From NCBI GenBank assembly GCA_002348225.1, contig DEAP01000036.1, positions 14,999 to 54,410 on the forward strand: a DNA stretch of 39,412 nt, in the 5' to 3' direction. Within the stretch, counting starts at the first letter, position 1. Each line of letters begins with the position of its first letter. The position numbers were made by a program, and so were the translations under genes. Shown piece by piece: positions 31,169 to 39,412 of this stretch. The DNA is from Dehalococcoidia bacterium UBA2979 (GTDB lineage Bacteria > Chloroflexota > Dehalococcoidia > UBA2979). Below the pieces are notes generated by a model, which was given only the letters and a program-made list of their open reading frames with translations, ran no database searches and was not told the DNA's origin.

Positions 31169-32374
31169 CTAAAAATCCTGTTCAAAGGCAATTGTGATGC
31201 CGTCAGCTACTAAGTCTTGGAAAGCTTCAGGTGTGATATCTAAATATTCTTGGAGGACATCGGCAGTATGTTCACCAAGCAGCGGAGATCTTTCCGGTAG
31301 GAGTGCTCCTGACATGCGTAATGGGTGTCTCATTAACTTTATCGGTCCATTCACAGGGTGCTGGACCTCTGTAATGAAGTCTCGGGAAGTAAGGTGCTGG
31401 TCCGAGAATAGATCAAGAGTGTCAAAGACGTACGAAGCGGGCACTCCGCCTTCGGCAAGAATTTTCATTGCTTCTTGCTTGGGATGTTGGATGGCCCATT
31501 CCTGAATGATATCTCGAAGCTCGGTTTCGTTGGTAACTCTTGCTTCGAGAGAATCAAATTTCGGATCAGCCAGCAGTTCCGGTCTTTCGATCGCCGCAAA
31601 TAATGCATCTTGCTGGACTAAGGTTACTGGAAAGATCATGACGTAGTCGTTTGGACCACCACCTTTAGTCCGATAAAGACCTCCACCTGTACGCCCTCTT
31701 TTGGTGCCATAACGCTGAGCCGAATGTTTCCCCCAGTTATCGAGATCGAGAGTTTTCATGAAAATGGTTACCGCCTCTTGCATTGAGACTTCTATAGTTT
31801 GGCCTTGTCCCGTTTGTTGAGCTTCAATATAGGCTGCCAGAATTCCCAGTGCCATTTGGATGCCTGTGCCGCTATCTCCTATTGTGGGGGCAACTATTTG
31901 CGGAGGTCCATCAGGGTCACCTGTGACGGAATACGTACCAGCCGCTGCTTGAGCAACCCAATCATAGGCGTTGTAGTCTGCATATGGTCCAGAAAGTCCG
32001 AATCCTTTGATACGTCCGTAAATTAGCCTTGGGTTAATTTTTTGCATTACATCAGCTGTTATGTTGAGCTTTTCCATTACCCCAGGTCCATAATTCTCGA
32101 CGAATACATCACAGTGTTTAGCTAGATCGAGGAGGAGTTCACGCCCTCGGCTTTCTTTTAGATTTAGTACGACTGACTTCTTCCCACTGTTATAGTTCAT
32201 GAAATATTGTGAGTCGCCGGGCATATTCACACCGGCAGCGCCTCGACCCGGATCTCCGGCGATTGATTCGATTTTGATAATTTCTGCGCCGAGCCATGCG
32301 AGGTATTGGGTGCAGGAAGTGCCTGCTTCGTACTGTGTCATGTCGAGGACGCGAATACCTGCCAGACTGCCCAT
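31169..32374 (-). CDS. Class III CoA-transferase (CaiB/BaiF/Frc family)
   Basis: A 401-aa family III acyl-CoA transferase that moves CoA between carboxylic acids via a covalent Asp intermediate. LAGIRVLDMTQYEAGTSCTQYLAWLGAEIIKIE, DPGRGA, SGKKSVVLNLKESRGRELLLDLAKHCDVFVENYGPGVMEKL and GDSGTGIQMALGILAAY (expected nucleophile Asp in GDSG) are all present. I prefer ATG 32374, preceded by GAAGGA at a good distance, over ATG 32392. It is the last gene of a minus-strand group with an alkylsulfatase-like hydrolase and a solute-binding lipoprotein, which suggests CoA activation of an imported organic acid. The substrate is unknown. Confidence 0.92.
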   Translation of the reverse strand: MGSLAGIRVLDMTQYEAGTSCTQYLAWLGAEIIKIESIAGDPGRGAAGVNMPGDSQYFMNYNSGKKSVVLNLKESRGRELLLDLAKHCDVFVENYGPGVMEKLNITADVMQKINPRLIYGRIKGFGLSGPYADYNAYDWVAQAAAGTYSVTGDPDGPPQIVAPTIGDSGTGIQMALGILAAYIEAQQTGQGQTIEVSMQEAVTIFMKTLDLDNWGKHSAQRYGTKRGRTGGGLYRTKGGGPNDYVMIFPVTLVQQDALFAAIERPELLADPKFDSLEARVTNETELRDIIQEWAIQHPKQEAMKILAEGGVPASYVFDTLDLFSDQHLTSRDFITEVQHPVNGPIKLMRHPLRMSGALLPERSPLLGEHTADVLQEYLDITPEAFQDLVADGITIAFEQDF

Positions 32375-32435
32375 GCTGTTTCCTTCGTTCATACCTTGAT
32401 TCCCATGGATTCTACCAGAAGGAAGCTCGATTATT

Positions 32436-33731
32436 CTATTTTTCTTGGGCGCTGAACGTGTTGTCTGAACTGGGGAGGATACCCATTTCTCGCGCGGTGG
32501 AGTTAAAGATACCTACTGTCATAGTTGAAGTTTCGACTTTTGCCCGTTCGCTATATAGCATTCCGCGACGTAACATCGTCTCTTTATCTGTCGGATCGGA
32601 GTTGAAGGCGATATCTGCTAACTTGCAGGCTAACCGCCATTCTTCTTGCGCTGCTAATTCCACGGCTCTTTCCATTAAGGCCTCTGTCCCGTTGGGAATT
32701 AATTGCACTAATTCCACGGCCATACTTGCTTCACTGGGTGGTTTTAGATTTGCAGGCTGCCCGTCGTACCAGCCTCCATATAGTCGCCATATATTTCGTA
32801 TTATGAATTCAGGCTCATCGTAAACAGGTTGAAGGAAATGTTTTTGTAAGAGTGTTTTAGGCACGGTTACTTCAGATAATATGGTGTCCAAGGGTGCACC
32901 AGAATTCATTAGTTGGATCGTCTGATCTTCCAATGTTTGGAGATATTCAGCTGTACTGACCAACGCGTCATGGACCCGTTCCTTTCCAATTATTGGTGGT
33001 CCGTGTCCAGGAAGGATAATCCGTGCATTCAGCTCATTCATATGTAGCAGGCTGTTAGCCCAATCACCGCTATAACGCTGCACTTTTTGTGGATTGCCAG
33101 CATTAGGGGCTGTCCAGACAAACAGATCACCAGTACAGATTGTTTCAAGCTCCGGAATATGTAACCACAGGGCATCATCTGTTTCTCCACGGGCGGGATT
33201 AATCTGTACGGTTACTGAGCCTACATTGAGTTGGGTGGGGCCACTGATCTCCCTAGTAGGTCGAACATAGTCTTTCTTCCACGATCCGACACTAGCACCA
33301 CCTCGGAATTGCCTGCTGTTGATTACTTCATTAAATCCTGCGGTTTTGGCATATCGGTCAAAGCGATGATTAATCGCAGGATGTGCAAGAATTTCAGGGC
33401 TATTCCACCCGTTTTCATTAGCTTCGTTGATATAGCGCTCGGCACCGAAGCAGTGATCGTGATGCCCATGCGTGAAAACCACTGCCTTGACAGGCAGGTT
33501 TGGAAAAATCCCCCTAATTTGATCAAATTTGTGTTCCGCATTGTTGGTTGCTCCTGGATCCACCACGAGTAACTCTGTGCCACCATGAATGAGACTGAGA
33601 TTTGCAAATGAGGATGCAAACCATACCCCGTTGCTAACTTCTTCGAATGTATTCAGTGCTCTCCAAGGATGTCTGTCCGAAGTTGGGCCCTCGGTCCACA
33701 TTTGATCTGCATATTCAACTAGAGTGGGCAT
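32436..33731 (-). CDS. Metallo-beta-lactamase-fold hydrolase with alkylsulfatase-like dimerisation domain
   Basis: A 431-aa protein without a signal peptide. The N-terminal MBL domain has TNNAEHK, the zinc motif THGHHDH at 87-93, CTGDLFVWT and LPGHGPP. It continues into a helical domain with IIRNIWRLYGGWYDGQPANLKPP, the signature of the alkylsulfatase dimerisation domain of SdsA1/BDS1-type class III alkylsulfatases. The C-terminal SCP2-like lobe of those enzymes is short or missing. A role in cleaving an alkyl sulfate or related ester is plausible, but the fold also covers other esterases. A GGAAGGAAG ribosome binding site precedes the ATG. The stop is 61 bp from the CoA-transferase start. 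Confidence 0.85.
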   Translation of the reverse strand: MPTLVEYADQMWTEGPTSDRHPWRALNTFEEVSNGVWFASSFANLSLIHGGTELLVVDPGATNNAEHKFDQIRGIFPNLPVKAVVFTHGHHDHCFGAERYINEANENGWNSPEILAHPAINHRFDRYAKTAGFNEVINSRQFRGGASVGSWKKDYVRPTREISGPTQLNVGSVTVQINPARGETDDALWLHIPELETICTGDLFVWTAPNAGNPQKVQRYSGDWANSLLHMNELNARIILPGHGPPIIGKERVHDALVSTAEYLQTLEDQTIQLMNSGAPLDTILSEVTVPKTLLQKHFLQPVYDEPEFIIRNIWRLYGGWYDGQPANLKPPSEASMAVELVQLIPNGTEALMERAVELAAQEEWRLACKLADIAFNSDPTDKETMLRRGMLYSERAKVETSTMTVGIFNSTAREMGILPSSDNTFSAQEK

Positions 33732-33753
33732 AGTTCAAATCTTCCTTCCCTTT

Positions 33754-35406
33754 TCATATGTTTCGATTAACACGCCAGAAGCGCGACAGAACAGAGTCAT
33801 TGTAGTTATAGGCATCATGATCGTAGTTGGTCAAACTTGATGGCTTCTGGAGAACTTGATCCTCAGATGCTAACGGGATTAGCGCTGGCCCGAGATCAAG
33901 TAAGCGCCGTTGAGCTTCTAAATGGAAGTATGTTCTCTCCCAAGGCAGAACACTTGCATTCGCTTTTTCGAGGATCGAATTGACCTCAGGGGACGAAAAT
34001 GCCCAATAATTTGCAAATCGGGCATCTCTCTCGTTATGAGCAAATATTTTCAGAGCTTGGTTTGCGTTCTGAAACCCTTCGAGATGCAGGAGAGCCATTT
34101 CATACTCACGAGTATCAAGATCGTCTCGGAAGAGCTCCCGCGATGTAGGTTCAAGTTCTACATTAAAGCCAGAGGCTTGGAGCTGGTCTCGAATCAACAG
34201 AGCTATCGACGTGTCTGGCAGTGTATTTTGGTGTAACAATCGCAGCCGTTGCCCCTGATAATTAGCTCCGAGAGCTAATCTCTTGGCGTCTGCGGAGTCA
34301 AATACAATATTTTTATTTGTTTCAATTTCTTCTCGTGGAAGAATGTCAGCTCTATACGGTCCGGCAATTAGTGTCGGCTTTCGTCCACGTATTTGCTTAC
34401 TTATTTCGTCGGAATTAATTGCTTTTGCAATTGCGATGCGTATTCTTTGATCACTCATCAGTTTTGTAGGAGCGGATATGTTGTCAGATCGACCAGCGTG
34501 AATTCTTAGTCCGAGGTACCACTGGCCAGTTCCAATGCGGTGTTGTAGCGAGCCAGAGCTAGAGCGGAATACTGTTTTGTCATTAGTGCCCGTCAATATC
34601 TCAGGTATAACCGGCTCATCAGCAATGGCCTCCTTGGAAGCCTCTTCTTTGAAGTGAATCTCTGCTATGTTGGCGTGCTTAGATCGCGCATACCCCTGAT
34701 TTCTTCGGAGGTATCGAGTCCCATCTGACTTGGACACAGGAATGAAGGGGCCAGAACCGACCAAATCACTGATACCGGGATAAGACTGCGGCCCCGTAAT
34801 TTCACCCTCTGTGGAGGCTAATTCGTCAAAAAAAGTTGCGTATACCCCGTCTAATCTTATAACGACATGTTCCCTCAGACTGTCAGTATGGACGAATCCA
34901 TTCATCTCCGTGACAACCTGATTCCATAAGAATGTGTCGGCCTGTCTGGCTCTCTCGGCGTTATCGAGTATTGTTTGTGCGTTGATGCTAATAGCGTCGG
35001 CATTGTCGATTGAGTGGAATGACCGTCCAGGTGTTAGTTCAAAATTGAAAGTCAACGGATCGATCCATTCCACGTGCTCGGCTAATCCTGGGGTCAGGTT
35101 CGAATTTCTGGGGTCGATGCAGATTAGCTTTTCGAAAACCAAGGAATGCTCATAAGTTGATAATTTAGACGTGAAGTCCCCCTCCCTGAAATCAACCATT
35201 TGTAACGAATCTTCACTCGGCAGGTAGGACGATAGATTTGGTTTTCGTAATTTTATGCGCGTAGTCGAGCTAATAGGTCGCGATACAACATCTATCGTGG
35301 GAAGTCTCTTTGGTGTTGGCAAAACTCCCTCACAGCCTGTCAAAGCAGTCGCCAGCGAACTGCAGGCGGCGACTATGAATCTTCGTCGTGTGAGTCTTTT
35401 TGCCAT
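33754..35406 (-). CDS. ABC transporter substrate-binding lipoprotein (SBP family 5, peptide/nickel/oligosaccharide type)
   Basis: A 550-aa periplasmic-type binding protein. The N-terminus LTRRRFIVAACSSLATALTGCEG has a twin-arginine-like RRRF (7-10) and a lipobox LTGC with the acylated Cys at 25, so it is a Tat-exported lipoprotein. The body follows SBP_bac_5: HVEWIDPLTFNFELTPGRSFHS, YARSKHANIAEIHFKEEAS, MSDQRIRIAIAKAINSDEI and a C-terminal LEAQRRLLDLGPALIPLASEDQV. No permease or ATPase genes are adjacent, so it is an orphan or acts with components elsewhere. It leads the group with the MBL hydrolase (22 bp) and the CoA-transferase. The ligand is unknown. Confidence 0.88.
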   Translation of the reverse strand: MAKRLTRRRFIVAACSSLATALTGCEGVLPTPKRLPTIDVVSRPISSTTRIKLRKPNLSSYLPSEDSLQMVDFREGDFTSKLSTYEHSLVFEKLICIDPRNSNLTPGLAEHVEWIDPLTFNFELTPGRSFHSIDNADAISINAQTILDNAERARQADTFLWNQVVTEMNGFVHTDSLREHVVIRLDGVYATFFDELASTEGEITGPQSYPGISDLVGSGPFIPVSKSDGTRYLRRNQGYARSKHANIAEIHFKEEASKEAIADEPVIPEILTGTNDKTVFRSSSGSLQHRIGTGQWYLGLRIHAGRSDNISAPTKLMSDQRIRIAIAKAINSDEISKQIRGRKPTLIAGPYRADILPREEIETNKNIVFDSADAKRLALGANYQGQRLRLLHQNTLPDTSIALLIRDQLQASGFNVELEPTSRELFRDDLDTREYEMALLHLEGFQNANQALKIFAHNERDARFANYWAFSSPEVNSILEKANASVLPWERTYFHLEAQRRLLDLGPALIPLASEDQVLQKPSSLTNYDHDAYNYNDSVLSRFWRVNRNI

Positions 35407-35480
35407 AAGAGAGTCTCTAGTATCCTATAAGGTAGTTTAAGAATCATTTTAACCATAGGATTTAGACGGAAGCATAATAA

Positions 35481-36056
35481 ATGGACAGTATTTCAGGCGA
35501 ACCTGATTACAGCAGGCCAACTAATCCATGGTTTAGACTCCTGTTGTCAGGGTTTCTCTTGTTGCTGGTGCTTGTAGGTTTCGGATACTGCACGAGTCAA
35601 TTTTTCAGCACACCAGATCCGGTAGTTAGGATTGAAGCGACAGAAGTACAGGAGGGCTTGCCCCGTTTTGTGCCGATCCCAGTATTTGGCGCGGATACTG
35701 AGGGGTCCACATATGGTGTTTGGATAGTGGTTACGGATGACCAGATTGCAGGATATGTCTCGTATGGTGAAACTGGTTGCCACGTCAGATGGAATCCAGT
35801 TGGGGGAGTATTCTCGGATTTTTGTACTGAAACTAGTTACGATATCGGTGGCTCGCGTATAACATCTAGCTCAGGTCGTGATCTTCATGAAGTTATTGTC
35901 CGATACGACCCATCGGTCCTTGGTAGATACGTCATAGACTTAGAGTATATTTACCTTGCGAGATGCGCGGCGAACTCAATCGGAGCATGCTCAACAGGAG
36001 ACGATGATGAAAAGATACCGTTGCCAGCGAGTCCGATTTCTCTAGTGCTTGACTAG
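35481..36056 (+). CDS. Membrane-anchored degenerate Rieske-like protein
   Basis: A 191-aa protein with one N-terminal transmembrane helix (about 18-38), N-in by the charge pattern, then an extracytoplasmic domain. The domain has the outline of Rieske folds: GSTYGVWIVV, TGCHVRW at 98-104 and FSDFCTETSYDIGG at 111-124. The second ligand pair expected as CxxH reads CTET and the first lacks C-x-H, so a [2Fe-2S] cluster of the normal type is unlikely. Remaining cysteines (C37, C100, C115 and two near 160-170) could form disulfides. It is divergent from the solute-binding lipoprotein, and its stop is 2 bp from that of sufT. The assignment is a fold guess. Confidence 0.6.
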   Translation: MDSISGEPDYSRPTNPWFRLLLSGFLLLLVLVGFGYCTSQFFSTPDPVVRIEATEVQEGLPRFVPIPVFGADTEGSTYGVWIVVTDDQIAGYVSYGETGCHVRWNPVGGVFSDFCTETSYDIGGSRITSSSGRDLHEVIVRYDPSVLGRYVIDLEYIYLARCAANSIGACSTGDDDEKIPLPASPISLVLD

Positions 36057-36058
36057 AT

Positions 36059-36379
36059 TTACCATATCCCTAGAGCCATTTTGACCTCATCCGATGCCAT
36101 GGTTTTTGGGTCCCAAGGCGGAGCCCACACCAGATTAACTTCAACGTCCTCAACACCATCCATCTGCATTACTTTATGAAAGATCATACCCTGAAGCATC
36201 GGCCCCACAGGGCATGCGGGAGAAGTAAGTGTCATGTCAACAGTGACCATTCCTTCGTCATCTGCCTTAACTCCGTAAACCAGACCTAATTCGACAATGC
36301 TCATTCGAAGTTCCGGGTCCTCTACCCCTTTGAGTTCTTCCATGATCGCTTCTTCACTAAGATTTGCTACTTCCACCAT
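36059..36379 (-). CDS. sufT: SufT-like metal-sulfur cluster assembly factor (MIP18/DUF59)
   Basis: A 106-aa MIP18 family protein used in maturation of Fe-S proteins. GVEDPELRMSIVELGLVYGV, VDMTLTSPACPVGPML with the conserved Cys56, and the C-terminal VNLVWAPPWDPKTMASDEVKMALGIW are all typical. It is the last gene of the suf operon, 20 bp after sufU. Related PaaD proteins differ in context, so SufT is favoured here. Confidence 0.92.
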   Translation of the reverse strand: MVEVANLSEEAIMEELKGVEDPELRMSIVELGLVYGVKADDEGMVTVDMTLTSPACPVGPMLQGMIFHKVMQMDGVEDVEVNLVWAPPWDPKTMASDEVKMALGIW

Positions 36380-36399
36380 TAAAGTTCCTCCGCTCTCAG

Positions 36400-36855
36400 C
36401 TATTCTGTTGTAACTTCAACACCGTTGTTTGTGGATAAGGCCTGCTCCAAAGTTTTCCATCCAAGTGACGCACATTTGACACGTGCGGGAAACTTTGAGA
36501 CACCTATCAGTGCGTCAATATCATCGAACCCAACTGCATTCGTAGGAGCAGAAGTTGTCATCATCGTTTGAAAAGCAGCGATGCCGTCGAGTGCGTCAAT
36601 CACTGACCGTCCCTGCACAAATTCGGTCATCATACTTGCTGAGGCCTGAGAAATTGCACAACCCGATCCCGTAAAACCGATCTGCTCCACCTTCTCATCT
36701 GTGAGGGTCAGTGTGATATGGATTTGATCTCCGCAGAGGGGATTTGAACCATCGGCGGCGCAATTCGCAGCAGGCAAATTTAGATTATTTCGAGGTTGCT
36801 TATAGTGATCTAGGATAAGTTCCCGATAAAGATCATCGAGCAAGTCATTTGACAT
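36400..36855 (-). CDS. sufU: Sulfur transfer protein SufU
   Basis: A 151-aa IscU-like zinc protein that accepts sulfur from SufS. The zinc ligands are C41, D43, C66 and C128 (NPLCGD, GSGCAIS, RVKCA), matching the Gram-positive-type SufU and not the scaffold IscU, which lacks the insert before the third Cys. It lies between sufS (25 bp upstream) and sufT. Confidence 0.95.
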   Translation of the reverse strand: MSNDLLDDLYRELILDHYKQPRNNLNLPAANCAADGSNPLCGDQIHITLTLTDEKVEQIGFTGSGCAISQASASMMTEFVQGRSVIDALDGIAAFQTMMTTSAPTNAVGFDDIDALIGVSKFPARVKCASLGWKTLEQALSTNNGVEVTTE

Positions 36856-36880
36856 TGTTACTCCATACTGTCATCGGTTT

Positions 36881-38131
36881 CTAGCCGAAATATTTAACTA
36901 CCTGTTTCAAGGTATCTGTCAGGTGGTCTATCTCCGCCTCTGTATTATATAGATAGAACGACGCTCTTGCGGTAGCAGGAACATTCAGTGCTGACATTAC
37001 AGGTTGTGCACAATGGTGTCCGGTTCGAATAGCAATTCCTTCTGAGTCAAGAAACTGGCCGATGTCATGTGGATGGATTCCCTGTAACGCGAAAGAGATT
37101 ACCCCGCCTCTTTTCTCCACATTACTTGGTCCAAAAATAGTTATTTCCTCAATCGAATTCAATTTGTCTAGTGCAAATCCGGTGAGCTCTTTTTCATGAT
37201 TTCGGATAGAAGTCATGCCAATGTTGTCCAAGTAATTGCAAGCAGCTCCAAATGCAATGGCTCCCTCTATGTTTGGTGTCCCTGCCTCAAATTTGGCAGG
37301 GATTTCGGCCCACGTCGATTGAGACATAGTGACCGTGGATATCATGTCTCCTCCAGTCATGAAAGGTTGCATGATGTCTAGAAGTTCAGTCTTGGCCCAC
37401 AGGATACCGATTCCAGTAGGTCCGAGCATTTTGTGTGCCGAGCAAGCAAAGAAATCGGCGCCGAGAGCAGCCACATCAGTTTGCATATGAGGGGCTGATT
37501 GGGCTCCGTCAACTAGAACTAATGCGTCATGCTTCTTGGCTATCTCGATGATGTCGGCTAGGGGAGTTATGTAGCCCAAAGAATTTGCCATAGCGGTAAC
37601 GGCGACGAGCTTTGTTCGGGGTCCAATGATTTCAGCAGCCGCATCAACATCCAATGAACCATCCGGCAACATTGGAATGAATTTTAGCGTCACGTTAAGT
37701 TCATCTCGGATGATTTGCCAAGGGACTATATTCGAATGGTGTTCGATCTCACTTATAACGATCTCATCACCTTCCTGTAAGTTGGATTTAGCCCACGCTG
37801 ATGCGACCAGATTTATAGACTCGGTTGTATTTCTGGTAAAGACACATTCGCTTGCGCTAGGTGCACCCAGGAATTCTGCAATCTTATTTCTTGCACCTTC
37901 GTATAGATCTGTGGATTCCACGGAAAGAGTATGCACACCTCGATGGATGTTTGCGTTGTGATCTCGGTAAAACCTTGTGATTTCAGCAATAACTTGAACA
38001 GGGGTCTGACTGGTCGCTGCATTATCCAAGTAGACAAGGGGTTTGTCGTTACCGACCGTGCGTTTCAAGACAGGAAAATCACGCCGGATCTGTTCGACGC
38101 TTAGCTCTGCGCGGTGTTCCTTATCTGTCAT
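36881..38131 (-). CDS. sufS: Cysteine desulfurase SufS
   Basis: A 416-aa PLP-dependent enzyme that removes sulfur from L-cysteine as a persulfide. The PLP lysine is K234 in FFACSAHKMLGPTGIGILW, the catalytic Cys is C374 in RTGHHCAQPVM, and EIEHHSNIVPWQ and VDGAQSAPHM are the usual group II (SufS) motifs. It is downstream of the Rieske gene (15 bp gap) and upstream of its partner sufU. Confidence 0.97.
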   Translation of the reverse strand: MTDKEHRAELSVEQIRRDFPVLKRTVGNDKPLVYLDNAATSQTPVQVIAEITRFYRDHNANIHRGVHTLSVESTDLYEGARNKIAEFLGAPSASECVFTRNTTESINLVASAWAKSNLQEGDEIVISEIEHHSNIVPWQIIRDELNVTLKFIPMLPDGSLDVDAAAEIIGPRTKLVAVTAMANSLGYITPLADIIEIAKKHDALVLVDGAQSAPHMQTDVAALGADFFACSAHKMLGPTGIGILWAKTELLDIMQPFMTGGDMISTVTMSQSTWAEIPAKFEAGTPNIEGAIAFGAACNYLDNIGMTSIRNHEKELTGFALDKLNSIEEITIFGPSNVEKRGGVISFALQGIHPHDIGQFLDSEGIAIRTGHHCAQPVMSALNVPATARASFYLYNTEAEIDHLTDTLKQVVKYFG

Positions 38132-38146
38132 TTTAAAATAACCTTC

Positions 38147-38485
38147 TTAAGCACTTGCTTGGTGGTCTATTGCCATATACCCATTGTCTTGTAGTGAAAC
38201 GGAATAGGCCGATATAGACCTAACAGCAGGTAGGCTTTTTGCGGCTCCAGATACGCAATCAAACGCGGCCCCGTGCCTCGGGCAAATCACCAGATTGTTT
38301 TGGAGATAACCCTCTCCTAGAGTGCCGTTGTCATGTGAGCAAAGGTTCTCCACAGCACCCCAAGTATCGTCCGGTAGATGAGATACCACTATTGAAATCA
38401 TTTCATTGGTATAGATTTTAATTGTTCCAATGGGCACTTCAGTAGGCGGAAAGATGAAAAGGGGTCCTGGGCTTTCTGGATTCAT
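38147..38485 (-). CDS. Rieske [2Fe-2S] ferredoxin in suf operon
   Basis: A 112-aa soluble Rieske ferredoxin of the non-haem dioxygenase type. The ligands are C49 and H51 (CSH) and C68 and H71 (CPRH). LEGF-like GTLGEGYLQNNLVICPRHGAAFD surrounds them. I chose ATG 38485; an earlier ATG at 38518 would overlap sufD by 23 bp. Rieske genes inside suf operons are known from Actinobacteria and related lineages, where they are thought to aid Fe-S assembly or electron supply; the exact role is not settled. Here it sits between sufD and sufS. Confidence 0.88.
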   Translation of the reverse strand: MNPESPGPLFIFPPTEVPIGTIKIYTNEMISIVVSHLPDDTWGAVENLCSHDNGTLGEGYLQNNLVICPRHGAAFDCVSGAAKSLPAVRSISAYSVSLQDNGYMAIDHQASA

Positions 38486-38495
38486 AATTGCCGCT

Positions 38496-39412
38496 CTAGT
38501 CCAATATGGAGTTCTCAAGTTTACTATCGATGTCCTCTCGAATACTGTCGCTCAGTGCACTGTCTTTAAGGGTATCAATTATGGGCGCCATGAACCCTGC
38601 TACCAACATTTTGAGTGCGGATCGTTTATCCAGCCCGCGAGACATTAAGTAAAAAAGTCCATCATTATCAACCGGTCCGACTGTGGCTCCATGTCCGCAT
38701 CGGCTGACATCATTTGTCAGTATTTCTAGTACTGGATCTGAATCAGCTTTGGCATTCGAAGCTAACAGCATATTCCTGTTTTCTTGGTTCGCTGATGATC
38801 CGCCAGCACTTTCCAGTACCCGTGTGATCCCGTAATACACAGCCCTTGATTCACCTGCGAGGGCTGTTTTTATTCCGACGTCTGAAGTCGATTGTCGACC
38901 CGAATGCTCTTGCACAGTCATGAAGTCAAAGTGCTGGGTTCCGTCCCCAACAGCAACACCTTTGACATCCGAGTGCGCTCGTTCCCCCAATAGACTCACG
39001 TCATATCGGTGTTTCACAACGGAACCACCAAGAGCGATCGTTGCTATGCTCAAATCCGAACCTTCAGCAAGTTCAGCTCTGACAGTCGTGAATTCTTTCA
39101 GGTTTATTCCCCATTTATTAATGATATTTAGTTCAAGTTTTGCGTTAGTCCCTAAAAATATTTCGATGGCACCTAAAACAACCAAAGGCGCATCATCTGA
39201 ATTCAGTTGAATTAAGACGCTCAGTGACGCATTCTTTTCAACCTCGATCAATATCCTGGGATGGAGAGAATCAGTTTCCCCCGCAAGATTGATGTCGATT
39301 GTGACTTCGGCATTATCTCGGTCCGCTGATGAAATATAAATTCCTTGCTTCCACGATAACGAATTTGATGCTAGGAGAAGGTCCTCGTCTGGCGGGATTA
39401 ATGTCCCAAGAT
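38496..39412 (-). CDS. sufD: Fe-S cluster assembly protein SufD (N-terminal end cut by window edge)
   Basis: The right-handed parallel beta-helix protein SufD, a partner of SufB and SufC in the cluster-assembly complex. The frame is open through the window edge, so the TTG at 39251 is internal. The visible part begins near LGTLIPPDEDLLLASNSLSWKQGIYISSADRDNAEVTIDINL and has LHPRILIEVEKNASLSVLIQ, GVAVGDGTQHFDFMTVQEHSGRQSTSDVGIKTALAGESRAVYYGI and DVSRCGHGATVGPVDNDGLFYLMSRGLDKRSALKMLVAGF, the typical C-terminal His/acid region. The SufB-type residues and full length cannot be judged from this part. sufB and sufC would be upstream, outside the window. Confidence 0.95.
   Translation of the reverse strand, partial: LGTLIPPDEDLLLASNSLSWKQGIYISSADRDNAEVTIDINLAGETDSLHPRILIEVEKNASLSVLIQLNSDDAPLVVLGAIEIFLGTNAKLELNIINKWGINLKEFTTVRAELAEGSDLSIATIALGGSVVKHRYDVSLLGERAHSDVKGVAVGDGTQHFDFMTVQEHSGRQSTSDVGIKTALAGESRAVYYGITRVLESAGGSSANQENRNMLLASNAKADSDPVLEILTNDVSRCGHGATVGPVDNDGLFYLMSRGLDKRSALKMLVAGFMAPIIDTLKDSALSDSIREDIDSKLENSILD

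Noticed and set aside
37015..37035. GGTTCGAAT stretch resembling a tRNA T-loop
   Set aside because: It lies within sufS coding sequence, and no acceptor or anticodon arm can be formed around it.
39249..39251. TTG at 39251 as the sufD start
   Set aside because: The frame stays open to the window edge with SufD-like sequence upstream, so the start lies outside the window.

Overview
The window is a gene-dense stretch of a bacterial chromosome (moderate G+C by eye) with no mobile element, CRISPR array, rRNA or tRNA that I could recognise, and no gene-free stretch longer than about 180 bases. Three traits suggest a marine Chloroflexota of the SAR202/Dehalococcoidia type: a complex I operon without nuoEFG; thiolase/DUF35, MaoC and SDR gene sets beside a phytanoyl-CoA dioxygenase; and a suf operon carrying a Rieske ferredoxin. 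This placement is an inference from gene content, not a phylogeny.

Layout. 1-2509 (+): end of gpsA, a HEAT-repeat protein, a Nudix hydrolase and a GNAT acetyltransferase, closed by a perfect hairpin. 2576-9312 (-): a lipid-type acyl-CoA module made of two tandem MFE-2-like SDRs, a MaoC hydratase pair, a PHP phosphoesterase, a PhyH dioxygenase, and a cysteine-less thiolase-like protein with its DUF35 partner. 9483-9947 (+): a cupin. 10047-19620 (+): nuoA-C-D-H-J-K-[62-aa ORF]-L-M-N, lacking every iron-sulfur subunit of complex I (B, E, F, G, I). 19620-23314 (+): ybeY, dnaX, recR, recO. 23311-26849 (-): metG, tatD and a polyprenyl diphosphate synthase. 27028-28230 (+): a GuaB3-type IMP dehydrogenase family gene. 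28250-31162: trmH-like and prmC (-) divergent from prfA (+). 31169-35406 (-): a Tat lipoprotein solute-binding protein, an alkylsulfatase-like metallo-hydrolase and a class III CoA-transferase. 35481-36056 (+): a membrane-anchored degenerate Rieske-like protein. 36059-39412 (-): sufD (cut by the edge), Rieske ferredoxin, sufS, sufU, sufT.

How the parts fit. The 2.5-9.3 kb module looks like a split-gene version of the peroxisomal/actinobacterial side-chain beta-oxidation toolkit: a heterodimeric MaoC hydratase, an HSD17B4-like dehydrogenase, and a retro-aldolase-like thiolase homologue with DUF35. It would feed reducing equivalents to the membrane and quinone part of complex I next door. PrmC methylates the release factor encoded by the divergent prfA. 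SufS/SufU/SufD/SufT would supply Fe-S clusters, including those of complex I subunits encoded elsewhere.

Regulatory structure visible by eye: a shared -35/-10 pattern in front of guaB3 and prfA; several first-in-operon genes whose start codon lies 6-7 nt after a TANNNT box with no Shine-Dalgarno sequence (candidate leaderless mRNAs); a bidirectional intrinsic terminator; and a candidate -1 frameshift site in dnaX.
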